The position numbers and the translations under genes were made by a program. From Sedimenticola hydrogenitrophicus (lineage in GTDB: Bacteria; Pseudomonadota; Gammaproteobacteria; Chromatiales; Chromatiaceae): a DNA stretch of 64,000 nt. Where the stretch lies: NCBI RefSeq assembly GCF_029017505.1, contig NZ_JAQGEI010000021.1, positions 1-64,000 of the forward strand, read 5' to 3'. The notes beneath the pieces were generated by a model, which worked only from the letters and a program-made list of their open reading frames with translations, had not been told where the DNA came from and did no database searches. Positions 57,301 to 64,000 of the stretch are shown here, piece by piece; within the stretch, counting starts at the first letter, position 1; every line of letters starts with the position of its first letter.

Positions 57301-57821
57301 CCATGCTCCACCACCTGTGACACAGAGCGGTAACCGGCCTGTTCGAACTGACGCCGCATCTGCTCCAGCGACAGGGTATCTCCCGGTTTCAGCATCAGGG
57401 TGTTGGCCTGCAGGTAGCCCTTCGGTGGCAGTCGTTGCAGCAGCGTACTAACCGGAACGATCAATACCCCCCGGTTCATCCGCTCCAGCTGGTAGAGCGT
57501 CAGCAGCCTCTGGGAGACCAGTTCGGGCAGCGGCGAGAAGATATCGTAAGGCAGGGTTTCCCAGTCGGGGAAACCAAACACGGGAATGGCGGCGTCGAGA
57601 AGGAAAAACCGCAATCCGTCCTCCAGTTTCGCCGCCGCCTGGGCGTCATCGGCGACCACCATGGTGACGCCGGAAAAGGCCTTTGCGGCGGCGGAGATCG
57701 CCAGGGCATCACTCATGCCATAGAGACGTCCCCACTGGATACGTTCATCTTGCCGGGCGGGAAGCGGTGGCTGCAGCGGTTCAAACCGCGTGGCGGTGTC
57801 GGGGGTTTGCGGATCGGTCAT
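54330..57821 (-). CDS. mfd: Transcription-repair coupling factor Mfd
   Basis: 1163 residues. Removes RNA polymerase stalled at DNA lesions and recruits UvrA. N-terminal UvrB-homology region, RNA-polymerase-interacting domain around the VPVSSLHLISRY stretch, then helicase motifs CGDVGFGKTEVAMRAAF, DEEH, LTATPIPRTL and the C-terminal TRCF domain. Full length compared with E. coli (1148). Its TAA stop codon coincides with one side of the MITE-like target duplication. Divergent from the nap operon. Confidence 0.96.
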   Translation of the reverse strand: MTDPQTPDTATRFEPLQPPLPARQDERIQWGRLYGMSDALAISAAAKAFSGVTMVVADDAQAAAKLEDGLRFFLLDAAIPVFGFPDWETLPYDIFSPLPELVSQRLLTLYQLERMNRGVLIVPVSTLLQRLPPKGYLQANTLMLKPGDTLSLEQMRRQFEQAGYRSVSQVVEHGEYTIRGSLLDIYPMGSGIPYRIDLFDEEVESIRTFDPETQLTLQHVDAIEMLPAREYPLDEAGITHFRQAYRNTFEGDPQRSLIYREVSNGNTPGGLEYYLPLFFEQTATLFDFLPDQLLTIRSAQTRDYAAQFLQQVQTRYEQRRYDPERPLLAPERLYLDSDHLLANLNRGMSISLQRTEIETRNKGYSDFYNFATRAPEPLSFQARAERPAAALQAFIARAPGRILFIAESAGRREMLKETLAGYGIRPSPVEGWQGFLDADQPLMLTVAPLEQGIWLDHAGLVIITESQLLGERVRQERRRKSRQRDADQIVRNLTELHIGAPVVHEDHGVGRYLGLQVLEVGGMTTEFLALEYARGDKLYVPVSSLHLISRYAGATPENAPLHRLGGDQWERVKRKAAEKARDVAAELLEIYARRAAHQGYAFPPPGEEYASFAASFEFEETPDQQQTIESVIADMTSPHPMDRVVCGDVGFGKTEVAMRAAFMAVQGGKQVAVLVPTTLLAQQHYENFSDRFADWPIKVESLSRFRTAKQQKSITDGLAAGLVDIVVGTHKLLQESIRYKNLGLVVIDEEHRFGVRHKERLKALRSEVDMLTLTATPIPRTLNMAMSGMRDLSIIATPPAARHPIKTFISQWNEALIVEACQREIKRGGQVYFLHNEVSTIENTAHKLEQLLPGIRVRVAHGQMRERQLEEVMRDFYHQRFNILVCTTIIESGIDVPSANTMIINRADKLGLAQLHQLRGRVGRSHHRAYAYLITPPPKTLTADAKKRLEAIESLEDLGAGFTLATHDLEIRGAGELLGEGQSGQIHEVGFSLYSDLLERAVKALKAGEHPDLDRPLDHGAEIDLQLPALLPEDYLPDVHSRLVLYKRIASAGSDAELRELQVEMIDRFGLLPEPTRNLFGITGLKLKANPLGIRKIEAGPAGGRILFDGQPKIDPGQIIRLIQTRPREYKLDGGEKLRFFKDLSDQQGRIQQVGNILDEVCG

Positions 57822-57935
57822 GTCACCAGTCGTTCAGGTAAACCAAGCGGGTAATTTTCGCATAGCTGGCGAAGGTATCGAAGGCATATTTCCAGGCATA
57901 TGAAGAATCACTTATTTTCCCATAAAAGGAATTTG

Positions 57936-57949
57936 TTGATGTAGGTCAA
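57936..57949 (+). promoter_or_regulatory. FNR/Anr-type box 1 (distal)
   Basis: TTGAT-GTAG-GTCAA matches the TTGAT-N4-RTCAA form of the FNR/Anr/Dnr site. Centre about 80.5 bp upstream of the predicted nap transcript start and 39 bp upstream of box 2. Confidence 0.75.
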
Positions 57950-57974
57950 CAATACCGGAGGGTGCCAGGAAAAC

Positions 57975-57988
57975 TTGATATAGGTCAA
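57975..57988 (+). promoter_or_regulatory. FNR/Anr-type box 2 (proximal, class II position)
   Basis: TTGAT-ATAG-GTCAA. With the -10 candidate TATAAA at 58011-58016 and a start near 58023, the box centre falls at about -41.5, the classic activating position. The predicted leader before the napF ATG is about 38 nt. Confidence 0.8.
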
Positions 57989-58060
57989 CGATAGTCTCGG
58001 GGGGCAGGTCTATAAAGCCCCTTAAATTAAGTGGGTAATTATTATCTCAAGCTTCAGCTT

Positions 58061-58579
58061 ATGAAACATAACGTCAGTCGTGCGCAACTGTTGAGTGGGG
58101 ACTTGGAAGGGGAAGCGATCCCTTTTCGACCTCCCTGGGCACTGACTGAGGTGGATTTCGTCGATCGATGCAACAGCTGCGGGGATTGCATCACCGCCTG
58201 TCCCGATGCGCTGATCCTCGCCGGTCGCGGCAGGCTTCCGCAGATGGAGTTTGTCCGTGGCGGCTGCGATTTCTGTGCAGCGTGCGTGGACATCTGTAAA
58301 ACCGGGGCACTGTGTCGGGACGCGGACTCATCCGCGCCTCCCTGGCGCATCAAGGCGACCATCCAACCCGGTTGTCTCTCCCTGAATGCCGTCATCTGCA
58401 GATCCTGTGGCGAGGTGTGCGACGAGCGGGCCATCCGCTTCAGACTGGCGACCGGTGGCGTCGCGGTTCCGCTACTGGATGCCGATCGGTGTAGCGGCTG
58501 CGGTGCCTGCTTTGCCGTCTGTCCCATTCAGGCAGTAACCCTTTCTTCAATGAACGAATCGCGCAACCAGGCCGCGTAA
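58061..58579 (+). CDS. napF: Ferredoxin-type maturation protein NapF
   Basis: 172 residues, cytoplasmic, helps mature NapA with its Fe-S clusters. Motifs CNSCGDCITACP, CDFCAACVDICK and CSGCGACFAVCP bind three 4Fe-4S clusters; an additional CRSCGEVC stretch looks like a partial fourth. ATG 58061 chosen because it gives MKHNVSRAQLLSGDL, like other NapF N-termini, and suits the predicted transcript start; a GTG at 58031 is the alternative. First gene of napFDAGHB. Confidence 0.9.
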   Translation: MKHNVSRAQLLSGDLEGEAIPFRPPWALTEVDFVDRCNSCGDCITACPDALILAGRGRLPQMEFVRGGCDFCAACVDICKTGALCRDADSSAPPWRIKATIQPGCLSLNAVICRSCGEVCDERAIRFRLATGGVAVPLLDADRCSGCGACFAVCPIQAVTLSSMNESRNQAA

Positions 58580-58602
58580 ATCTTAAGGAGCGAATAACCA
58601 AA

Positions 58603-58860
58603 ATGAATATCTGCAGCGCCATTGTACACGCCCGGCCCGAGGTGGCTAGCGTCGTGCAGGCACATTTAGAAGCATTCGAGGGTGTCGAAGTCCATGGTGG
58701 GGCCGATGCCGGCAAGCTGATCGTTACCCTGGAAGGGCAGGGTGATGACGCGCTGGCCGACACCATGGCCAAATTCAATGAAGTAACCGGTGTAATCAAT
58801 ACGGTGATGATCTATCACTATTGCGGGGAAGAACCTGCTGATAAGGAGGTAATGAAGTGA
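58603..58860 (+). CDS. napD: Nap chaperone NapD
   Basis: 85-residue ferredoxin-fold chaperone that binds the NapA Tat signal. [13 protein letters not shown] and [13 protein letters not shown] match the family. AAGGAG ribosome site 14 bases upstream. The stop codon overlaps the napA GTG start by four bases. Confidence 0.9.
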   Translation: MNICSAIVHARPEVASVVQAHLEAFEGVEVHGGADAGKLIVTLEGQGDDALADTMAKFNEVTGVINTVMIYHYCGEEPADKEVMK

Positions 58861-61418
58861 AACTAACCAGGCGTGACTTTGTAAAGAACAATGCGGCCGC
58901 GGCGGCTGCCGTGGCGGCGGGTGTGACGTTGCCGGCCATCCAGGTGGCCCATGCCGCCACCGGCGACGGCGTGGACGCCGACGGTATCCGTTGGGATAAG
59001 GTGGCCTGCCGCTTCTGCGGTACCGGCTGTTCCGTCCTGGTCGGCACCAAGGGCGGCAAGATGGTAGCCAGCCAGGGCGATCCGGACGCACCCGTCAACA
59101 AGGGACTCAACTGCATCAAGGGTTACTTCCTGCCCAAGATCCTCTACGGATCAGATCGCCTGACCCAGCCGCTGTTGCGCAAAAAAGGCGGGCAGTTTGC
59201 AAAGGACGGCAAGTTCGAGCCGGTCTCCTGGGATGAGGCCTTCGATGTGATGGCCGAGAAGTGGAAAGTGGCACTGAAGAAGGACATGGAGAAAAACGCC
59301 GGTCAGCCGGTGGACAAGATGATCTCCTCGGTGGGCATGTTCGGCTCGGGTCAGTGGACGGTATGGGAAGGCTATGCCGCCTCCAAACTGATGAAGGCCG
59401 GTTTCCGTTCCAACAACCTCGACCCCAACGCCCGTCACTGCATGGCTTCGGCGGTGGGCGCCTTCATTCGTGCCTTCGGTATCGATGAGCCGATGGGTTG
59501 TTATGATGATCTGGAACACGCCGATGCGTTTGTGCTCTGGGGCGCCAATATGGCGGAGATGCACCCGATTCTCTGGTCGCGTCTGACGGATACCCGTCTG
59601 ACCCGAGCGGATTGCGAAGTGCATGTGCTCTCCACCTACGAGCATCGCTGTTTTGAGCTGGCCGACAACGGCATGGTGTTCCATCCGCAGTCGGATCTGG
59701 CGATCGCCAACTACATCGCCAACTACATCATCCAGAACAAGGCGTACAACGAAGAGTTCATCGGCAAACACGTCAATTTCACCAAGACCCCGACCGATAT
59801 CGGTTATGGCCTGCGTCCCGAGCATCCGCTGGAGAAGGCGGCCAAGAATGCGGCCAAGGGCAAGTTGTCCAAGATCAGCTTCGAAGAGTATGCCGCATCG
59901 GTCGCACCCTATACCGTGGAGAAGGCTTCCGAACTCTCCGGTGTGCCGGCGAAGAATCTGGAACGTCTGGCCAAGCTCTACGCTGATCCCAACAAGAAGG
60001 TCTCCTCGTTCTGGACCATGGGCATGAACCAGCACACCCGCGGTGTCTGGATGAACGGCCTAGTTTACAACATCCACCTGCTGATGGGCAAGATTTCCGA
60101 GCCGGGCAACAGTCCGTTTTCGCTCACCGGTCAACCCTCCGCCTGTGGTACCGCCCGCGAGGTGGGCACCTTCTGTCACCGCCTGCCCGCCGACCTGGTG
60201 GTGGCCAATCCGGCCCATCGCAAGTTCTCCGAGCAGATCTGGAAACTGCCGGAAGAGACCCTCAACGGCAAGGTCGGCTACCACGCGGTGCTGATGCACC
60301 GCATGCTCAAGGACAGCAAGCTGAACACCTTCTGGGTGATGTGCAACAACAATATGCAGGCGGCCGCCAATCTGAATGAGGAGTCCTATCCCGGCTGGCG
60401 CAACCCGGCCAACTTCATCACCGTCTCCGATCCCTATCCCACGGTCTCCGCCATGGCGGCTGACCTGATTTTGCCGACCGCCATGTGGGCGGAGAAAGAG
60501 GGCGCCTATGGTAACGCCGAACGGCGCACCCAGTTCTGGCGTCAGCAGGTGAAGGCTCCCGGTGATTCCAGGTCCGACCTGTGGCAGCTGATGGAGTTTG
60601 CCAAGCGCTTCCAGATGGAAGAGGTGTGGCCGGCCGAACTGCTGGACAAGGTACCCGAATACAAAGGCAAGACCCTGTTCGATGTGCTCTATGCCAATGG
60701 CCAGGTGGATAAGTTCCCGCTTCAGGAGGTCAAGGACAGCCAGGGCAACGTCTACGACAACGACGAGATGGCGCACTTCGGTTTCTATCCGCAGAAGGGC
60801 CTGTTTGAAGAGTACCGGATGTTCAATTCGGCCGACAACATCATCAAGAAAGGCCATGAGATGGCACCGTTTGATGACTATCACAAGGCACGCGGCATTC
60901 GTTGGCCAGTGGTGAATGGCAAGGAGACCCTGTGGCGTTTCCGTGAAGGTTATGACCCGCACGTGGCCAAGGGTGAAGGCGTCAAGTTCTACGGCAAGCC
61001 GGATGGCAGGGCCAACATTATTACCGCGCCTTTCGAGCCGGCAGCCGAGAGCCCGGACAAGGAGTTCGATCTCTGGCTCTGTACCGGTCGTGTACTGGAA
61101 CACTGGCATTCCGGTTCCATGACCCGCCGCGTTCCCGAGTTGCACCGCGCGGTACCGGATGCGGTGGTGTTCATGCACAAGAATGACGCCAAGAAACGCA
61201 GACTGCGTGACGGTCAGATGGCCAAACTGCAGTCCCGGCGGGGTGAACTGCTGGCACGTGTCGAAACACGGGGACGCAACCGTCCGCCCGAGGGGCTGGT
61301 GTTTATCCCCTGGTTTGATGCGAGCCGCCTGGTCAACAAGTTGACCCTGGATGCCACCGATCCGCTGTCCAAAGAAACGGACTACAAGAAGTGTGCGGTG
61401 AAGATCATCAAGGTGTAA
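58857..61418 (+). CDS. napA: Periplasmic nitrate reductase, catalytic subunit NapA
   Basis: 853 residues. Reduces nitrate to nitrite in the periplasm. Tat signal [20 protein letters not shown]. The 4Fe-4S site is Cys51, Cys54, Cys58 and Cys86 ([15 protein letters not shown]). Cys195 in [10 protein letters not shown] is the molybdenum ligand. The [11 protein letters not shown] and [22 protein letters not shown] stretches are as in NapA, not Nar or Nas. GTG start, AAGGAGG site overlapping napD. Full length. Confidence 0.96.
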   Translation: MKLTRRDFVKNNAAAAAAVAAGVTLPAIQVAHAATGDGVDADGIRWDKVACRFCGTGCSVLVGTKGGKMVASQGDPDAPVNKGLNCIKGYFLPKILYGSDRLTQPLLRKKGGQFAKDGKFEPVSWDEAFDVMAEKWKVALKKDMEKNAGQPVDKMISSVGMFGSGQWTVWEGYAASKLMKAGFRSNNLDPNARHCMASAVGAFIRAFGIDEPMGCYDDLEHADAFVLWGANMAEMHPILWSRLTDTRLTRADCEVHVLSTYEHRCFELADNGMVFHPQSDLAIANYIANYIIQNKAYNEEFIGKHVNFTKTPTDIGYGLRPEHPLEKAAKNAAKGKLSKISFEEYAASVAPYTVEKASELSGVPAKNLERLAKLYADPNKKVSSFWTMGMNQHTRGVWMNGLVYNIHLLMGKISEPGNSPFSLTGQPSACGTAREVGTFCHRLPADLVVANPAHRKFSEQIWKLPEETLNGKVGYHAVLMHRMLKDSKLNTFWVMCNNNMQAAANLNEESYPGWRNPANFITVSDPYPTVSAMAADLILPTAMWAEKEGAYGNAERRTQFWRQQVKAPGDSRSDLWQLMEFAKRFQMEEVWPAELLDKVPEYKGKTLFDVLYANGQVDKFPLQEVKDSQGNVYDNDEMAHFGFYPQKGLFEEYRMFNSADNIIKKGHEMAPFDDYHKARGIRWPVVNGKETLWRFREGYDPHVAKGEGVKFYGKPDGRANIITAPFEPAAESPDKEFDLWLCTGRVLEHWHSGSMTRRVPELHRAVPDAVVFMHKNDAKKRRLRDGQMAKLQSRRGELLARVETRGRNRPPEGLVFIPWFDASRLVNKLTLDATDPLSKETDYKKCAVKIIKV

Positions 61419-61507
61419 TGGGTCGTTGCAGGTTCGGCCGGCGACAACCGGTTGAACCGACAAACTGGAAGAGTGGAATACCGGATCGATAACAGAGCAG
61501 TAACGAG

Positions 61508-62374
61508 ATGTCAGATTCAGGTGATGGTAAAGGCAAAGGCGTAAACCGCCGGCAGTTTTTGAGTCAAACACTCAAGACGGCCTGCGGGGTGGGTCTTATG
61601 GGTATGGGACTCGGCTTTTATGCCAAACAGGCCGAGTCCCTGCCGGCGATGGCGATCAGACCACCGGGGGCACTGCCGGAGAAGGATTTTCTCGGTGCCT
61701 GCATTCGCTGTGGTCTGTGTGTACGGGATTGCCCGTACGACATTCTGTCGCTGGGGCAGTTGGGGGATACGGTGGCTACCGGCACACCTTACTTTTATGC
61801 ACGGACGGACCCGTGCGAGATGTGTGAGGACATCCCCTGCGTGGTCGCCTGCCCGACCAACGCCCTGGACCATGGATTGACCAACATAAACGATGCCCGC
61901 ATGGGTCTCGCCGTGCTGGTTGATCAGGAGACCTGCATCGCCTTTCAGGGATTGCGCTGTGAAGTCTGTTTCAATGTCTGTCCGATTCGGGGGAAGGCGA
62001 TCTCACTGGAGTACGAGCACAACGTGCGTTCGGGAAAACACGCGAGGTTTCTACCCATCGTGCATTCCGACGCCTGTACCGGCTGCGGACTCTGTGAGAA
62101 AGCCTGCATCCTCGAAGAGGCGGCGATCAAGATCTTCCCGACCCATCTGGCGAAGGGAGAGTTGGGCGGACATTATCGACTCGGATGGAAAGAGAAGGAG
62201 AAGGCAGGAAAGTCACTGGTAACACCGGACGTGGAGCACCGTTACAACCTTCCCGAAGGGGTGCGCTACGACCTGCAGGGTAAGGGCCTGATCGTGGAAC
62301 CCGAGGGGCAGCAACCGATGCCGCTTCCCTCCAATCCACTGGATAGGCTCAACCGTGGACTGGAGAATCAATAA
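61508..62374 (+). CDS. napG: Nap electron-transfer ferredoxin NapG
   Basis: 288 residues. Tat signal NRRQFLSQTL. Four 4Fe-4S motifs: CIRCGLCVRDCP, CEMCEDIPCVVACP, CEVCFNVCP and CTGCGLCEKACI. With NapH it forms a quinol-oxidising unit delivering electrons towards NapB/NapA. The end overlaps the napH ATG by one base (TAATG). Confidence 0.93.
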   Translation: MSDSGDGKGKGVNRRQFLSQTLKTACGVGLMGMGLGFYAKQAESLPAMAIRPPGALPEKDFLGACIRCGLCVRDCPYDILSLGQLGDTVATGTPYFYARTDPCEMCEDIPCVVACPTNALDHGLTNINDARMGLAVLVDQETCIAFQGLRCEVCFNVCPIRGKAISLEYEHNVRSGKHARFLPIVHSDACTGCGLCEKACILEEAAIKIFPTHLAKGELGGHYRLGWKEKEKAGKSLVTPDVEHRYNLPEGVRYDLQGKGLIVEPEGQQPMPLPSNPLDRLNRGLENQ

Positions 62375-63288
62375 TGGCTGATAAATCAGTTGCCGGCGCC
62401 GACGCCATTGCCACCAAGGGGTGGTGGAAGGCACATCAGTGGTTGATTCTGCGTCGTGTAAGCCAGCTGTCTATTTTGGCCCTGTTCCTGCTGGGTCCGT
62501 TGGCAGGGGTGTGGATAGTGAAAGGTAATCTGGCCGCCAGTATGACGCTGGATCTCCTGCCGCTGACCGATCCCCATGTCCTGTTGCAGTCGGTGCTGTC
62601 GGGTGTGGTGCCGGAGTTGTCGGCTATTGCCGGTGTGGTCATTGTGATTGTCTTCTATCTGCTGGTAGGAGGAAGGGTTTACTGCTCCTGGGTATGCCCG
62701 GTGAACATGGTGACCGATACCGCCGCCTGGTTACGTCGAAAACTCGGTATCAAAGCCGCCTCACAGATGGCGCGGTCGACCCGTTACTGGATGTTGGGAC
62801 TGACCTTGGTCCTGCCTCTGGTAACCGGCTCGCTGGTCTGGGAGTTGTTCAATCCGGTATCGATGCTGTTTCGTGGCATTGTGTTCGGAATGGGCATGGC
62901 ATGGCTTCTGATTGTGGGTGTGTTCCTGTTCGATCTGTTCATTGTGAAGAACGGATGGTGTGGACGTCTCTGCCCGGTAGGCGCGTTTTATAGTCTGCTG
63001 GGTACCGGGAGCGCAATCAGAATCGTTGCGGCCGATCGGGAGCGCTGTAACGACTGCATGGACTGCTTTGTGGTCTGTCCGGAGAAGCAGGTGATCAGAC
63101 CCACTTTGAAAGGGGCGGACAAGGGGGTCGGGCCGGTTATCCTTGCTGCCAACTGCACCAATTGTGGTCGCTGTATCGATGTCTGTGCAAAAGATGTATT
63201 CCAGTTTGGTACCCGTTTTAACAACCTGATGGTGAACGCATCCGGAAACCCGGCTGATGACGGAAAACAACATACCGTCCAGCCTTAG
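62374..63288 (+). CDS. napH: Nap quinol-oxidising membrane ferredoxin NapH
   Basis: 304 residues with about four membrane segments. Cytoplasmic CSWVCP and CGRLCP (CxxxCP) motifs are characteristic of NapH, and CNDCMDCFVVCP and CTNCGRCIDVCA bind two 4Fe-4S clusters. In bacteria lacking NapC, NapGH is the only route from menaquinol or ubiquinol to NapAB, which may hold here. Confidence 0.94.
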   Translation: MADKSVAGADAIATKGWWKAHQWLILRRVSQLSILALFLLGPLAGVWIVKGNLAASMTLDLLPLTDPHVLLQSVLSGVVPELSAIAGVVIVIVFYLLVGGRVYCSWVCPVNMVTDTAAWLRRKLGIKAASQMARSTRYWMLGLTLVLPLVTGSLVWELFNPVSMLFRGIVFGMGMAWLLIVGVFLFDLFIVKNGWCGRLCPVGAFYSLLGTGSAIRIVAADRERCNDCMDCFVVCPEKQVIRPTLKGADKGVGPVILAANCTNCGRCIDVCAKDVFQFGTRFNNLMVNASGNPADDGKQHTVQP

Positions 63289-63345
63289 ATGACTTGAACC
63301 GTCAAGCATCCGGATATCATGATTTAGAGCTTTATGGAGATCGAG

Positions 63346-63774
63346 ATGAAAAAAGTAATCGTAACCCTGCTGGTTGCCATGGTGACACTCGTGTTCGCCG
63401 GGGGCGCCTTCTCTGGAGTCACCTCGCTTCGGGGGGATAGGGATCTGACGGCGGATGCGGATGAAAATCCCATGCGCAAGCAGGTCATCACCGAGGGCGG
63501 CGTGGAGCGCAGTTACAAGATCCAGCCACCGGTGATTCCGCATAAGATTGACAAAGAGACCATCAATCTGAAGACCAATACCTGCATGAAGTGCCATTCT
63601 GAAAAGACCTATGAGCAGAAGAAGGCGCCCAAGGTTGGCGATTCACACTATGTTGCACGGGATGGCAATGTACTGGAGACCATCTCAACGCGGCGCTACT
63701 TCTGTAATCAGTGTCATACGCCTCAGCTGAATGCCGAACCGATCGTGACAAATCGTTTTGAAGGTGCAAAGTAA
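63346..63774 (+). CDS. napB: Dihaem cytochrome c subunit NapB
   Basis: 142 residues with a signal peptide (MKKVIVTLLVAMVTLVFAGG). Two haem motifs, CMKCH and CNQCH, with the NPMRKQ and YFCNQCHTPQ stretches of NapB. Takes electrons from the membrane unit to NapA. ATG 63346 chosen for the signal peptide; a start at 63334 adds four residues. A terminator follows, so napC is not next. Confidence 0.93.
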   Translation: MKKVIVTLLVAMVTLVFAGGAFSGVTSLRGDRDLTADADENPMRKQVITEGGVERSYKIQPPVIPHKIDKETINLKTNTCMKCHSEKTYEQKKAPKVGDSHYVARDGNVLETISTRRYFCNQCHTPQLNAEPIVTNRFEGAK

Positions 63775-63801
63775 GCCGCTGCACTAGCGGTGGAACCAGT
63801 T

Positions 63802-63831
63802 CCCCCGATTCAGCCAACGCTGAATCGGGGG
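63802..63831 (+). terminator. Terminator after napB
   Basis: CCCCCGATTCAG-CCAACG-CTGAATCGGGGG, a perfect 12-bp stem followed by TATTTCTT. Ends the nap operon. Confidence 0.85.
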
Positions 63832-63881
63832 TATTTCTTGGCTATATACCAGTTAGGTGTTGCATGAGGGACGGTGCTTTT

Positions 63882-63929
63882 GTAGGAGTGGCTTCGCCGC
63901 GAAAAGCTTCGCGCCAGAGGCGCTCCTAC
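63882..63929. repeat. REP-like GTAGGAG hairpin
   Basis: GTAGGAGTGGCTTCGCCGCGA opens and GAGGCGCTCCTAC closes an imperfect hairpin of the kind called REP in Pseudomonas and relatives. A single copy is visible in this window. The last 70 bases of the window hold no recognisable feature. Confidence 0.6.
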
Positions 63930-64000
63930 GGGGTGATTCACCTAGCTTGATCAACACCAACAACTAACTGGGATAGAGCCTATTTCTTGATCATAGGCAA

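Noticed and set aside
59151-61571. Minus-strand frames opposite napA
   Set aside because: Antisense to a full-length napA with all cofactor motifs; no independent evidence.
63775-64000. napC or another nap gene after napB
   Set aside because: A strong terminator and a REP-like hairpin follow napB and no frame with CxxCH motifs is present up to the window end.

Overview
The window reads as a chromosome segment of a GC-rich gammaproteobacterium with anaerobic respiratory metabolism. The gamma-type superoperon nnr-tsaE-amiB-mutL-miaA-hfq-hflX-hflK-hflC-DUF2065-hisZ-purA, an EfpL (YeiP) paralogue, HisZ, CsiV next to mfd, and a napFDAGHB operon all point to Gammaproteobacteria. The mix of nitrate respiration, multihaem cytochromes and a small cytochrome resembling proteins of purple sulfur and sulfur-oxidising lineages suggests a Chromatiales/Sedimenticola/Thiodiazotropha-like organism. 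That placement is inference; nothing in the window fixes the species.

Layout. 0-7.6 kb: DUF2333 protein, gorA, rsgA, a small c-type cytochrome overlapping an M48 membrane protease, orn and queG. 7.7-21.3 kb: the conserved superoperon. 21.5-27.7 kb: DEAD-box helicase, efpL, then a probable nitric-oxide response cluster (nsrR divergent from a DUF59 protein, a DUF2249 protein and a polytopic NnrS-like protein), a toxin-antitoxin pair and tRNA-Val. 27.8-31.3 kb: gltX, glnS and a tRNA-Ala/tRNA-Glu pair. 31.4-43.7 kb: a regulated respiratory locus. It holds a sensor kinase, a sigma-54 response regulator, a near-consensus -24/-12 promoter, and then an operon of EB_dh-domain c-type cytochrome, NapC-type tetrahaem cytochrome, Tat-exported four-cluster ferredoxin, NrfD-type membrane subunit and Tat-exported molybdopterin oxidoreductase; a PAS-GGDEF-EAL gene follows on the other strand. 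43.9-44.2 kb: a second tRNA-Ala/tRNA-Glu pair almost identical to the first, so the respiratory locus sits between two tRNA repeats. 44.4-51.1 kb: an AraC regulator divergent from an aldehyde dehydrogenase, a PNPOx-like protein, a double flavodoxin-fold protein and a malonyl-CoA-synthetase-like ligase. 51.2-57.8 kb: DsbA-like protein, SBF-type symporter, csiV and mfd, with a MITE-like element abutting the mfd stop codon. 57.9-63.8 kb: napFDAGHB behind two FNR-type boxes.

How the parts fit. The nap operon gives periplasmic nitrate reduction, under an anaerobic CRP/FNR-type regulator by its promoter. The nsrR cluster would handle the nitric oxide that accompanies nitrate or nitrite metabolism. 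The sigma-54 operon is the best candidate for a new system. It encodes a complete quinol-linked periplasmic molybdoenzyme with an EB_dh cytochrome in an unusual combination, and a dedicated two-component switch. Its electron acceptor or donor cannot be read from the sequence.

Several dispersed non-coding repeats sit between genes: a terminator-linked repeat in at least four places, large cruciform repeats, a 29-bp pair, and the MITE-like element. No rRNA, CRISPR array, intact insertion sequence or prophage was seen.
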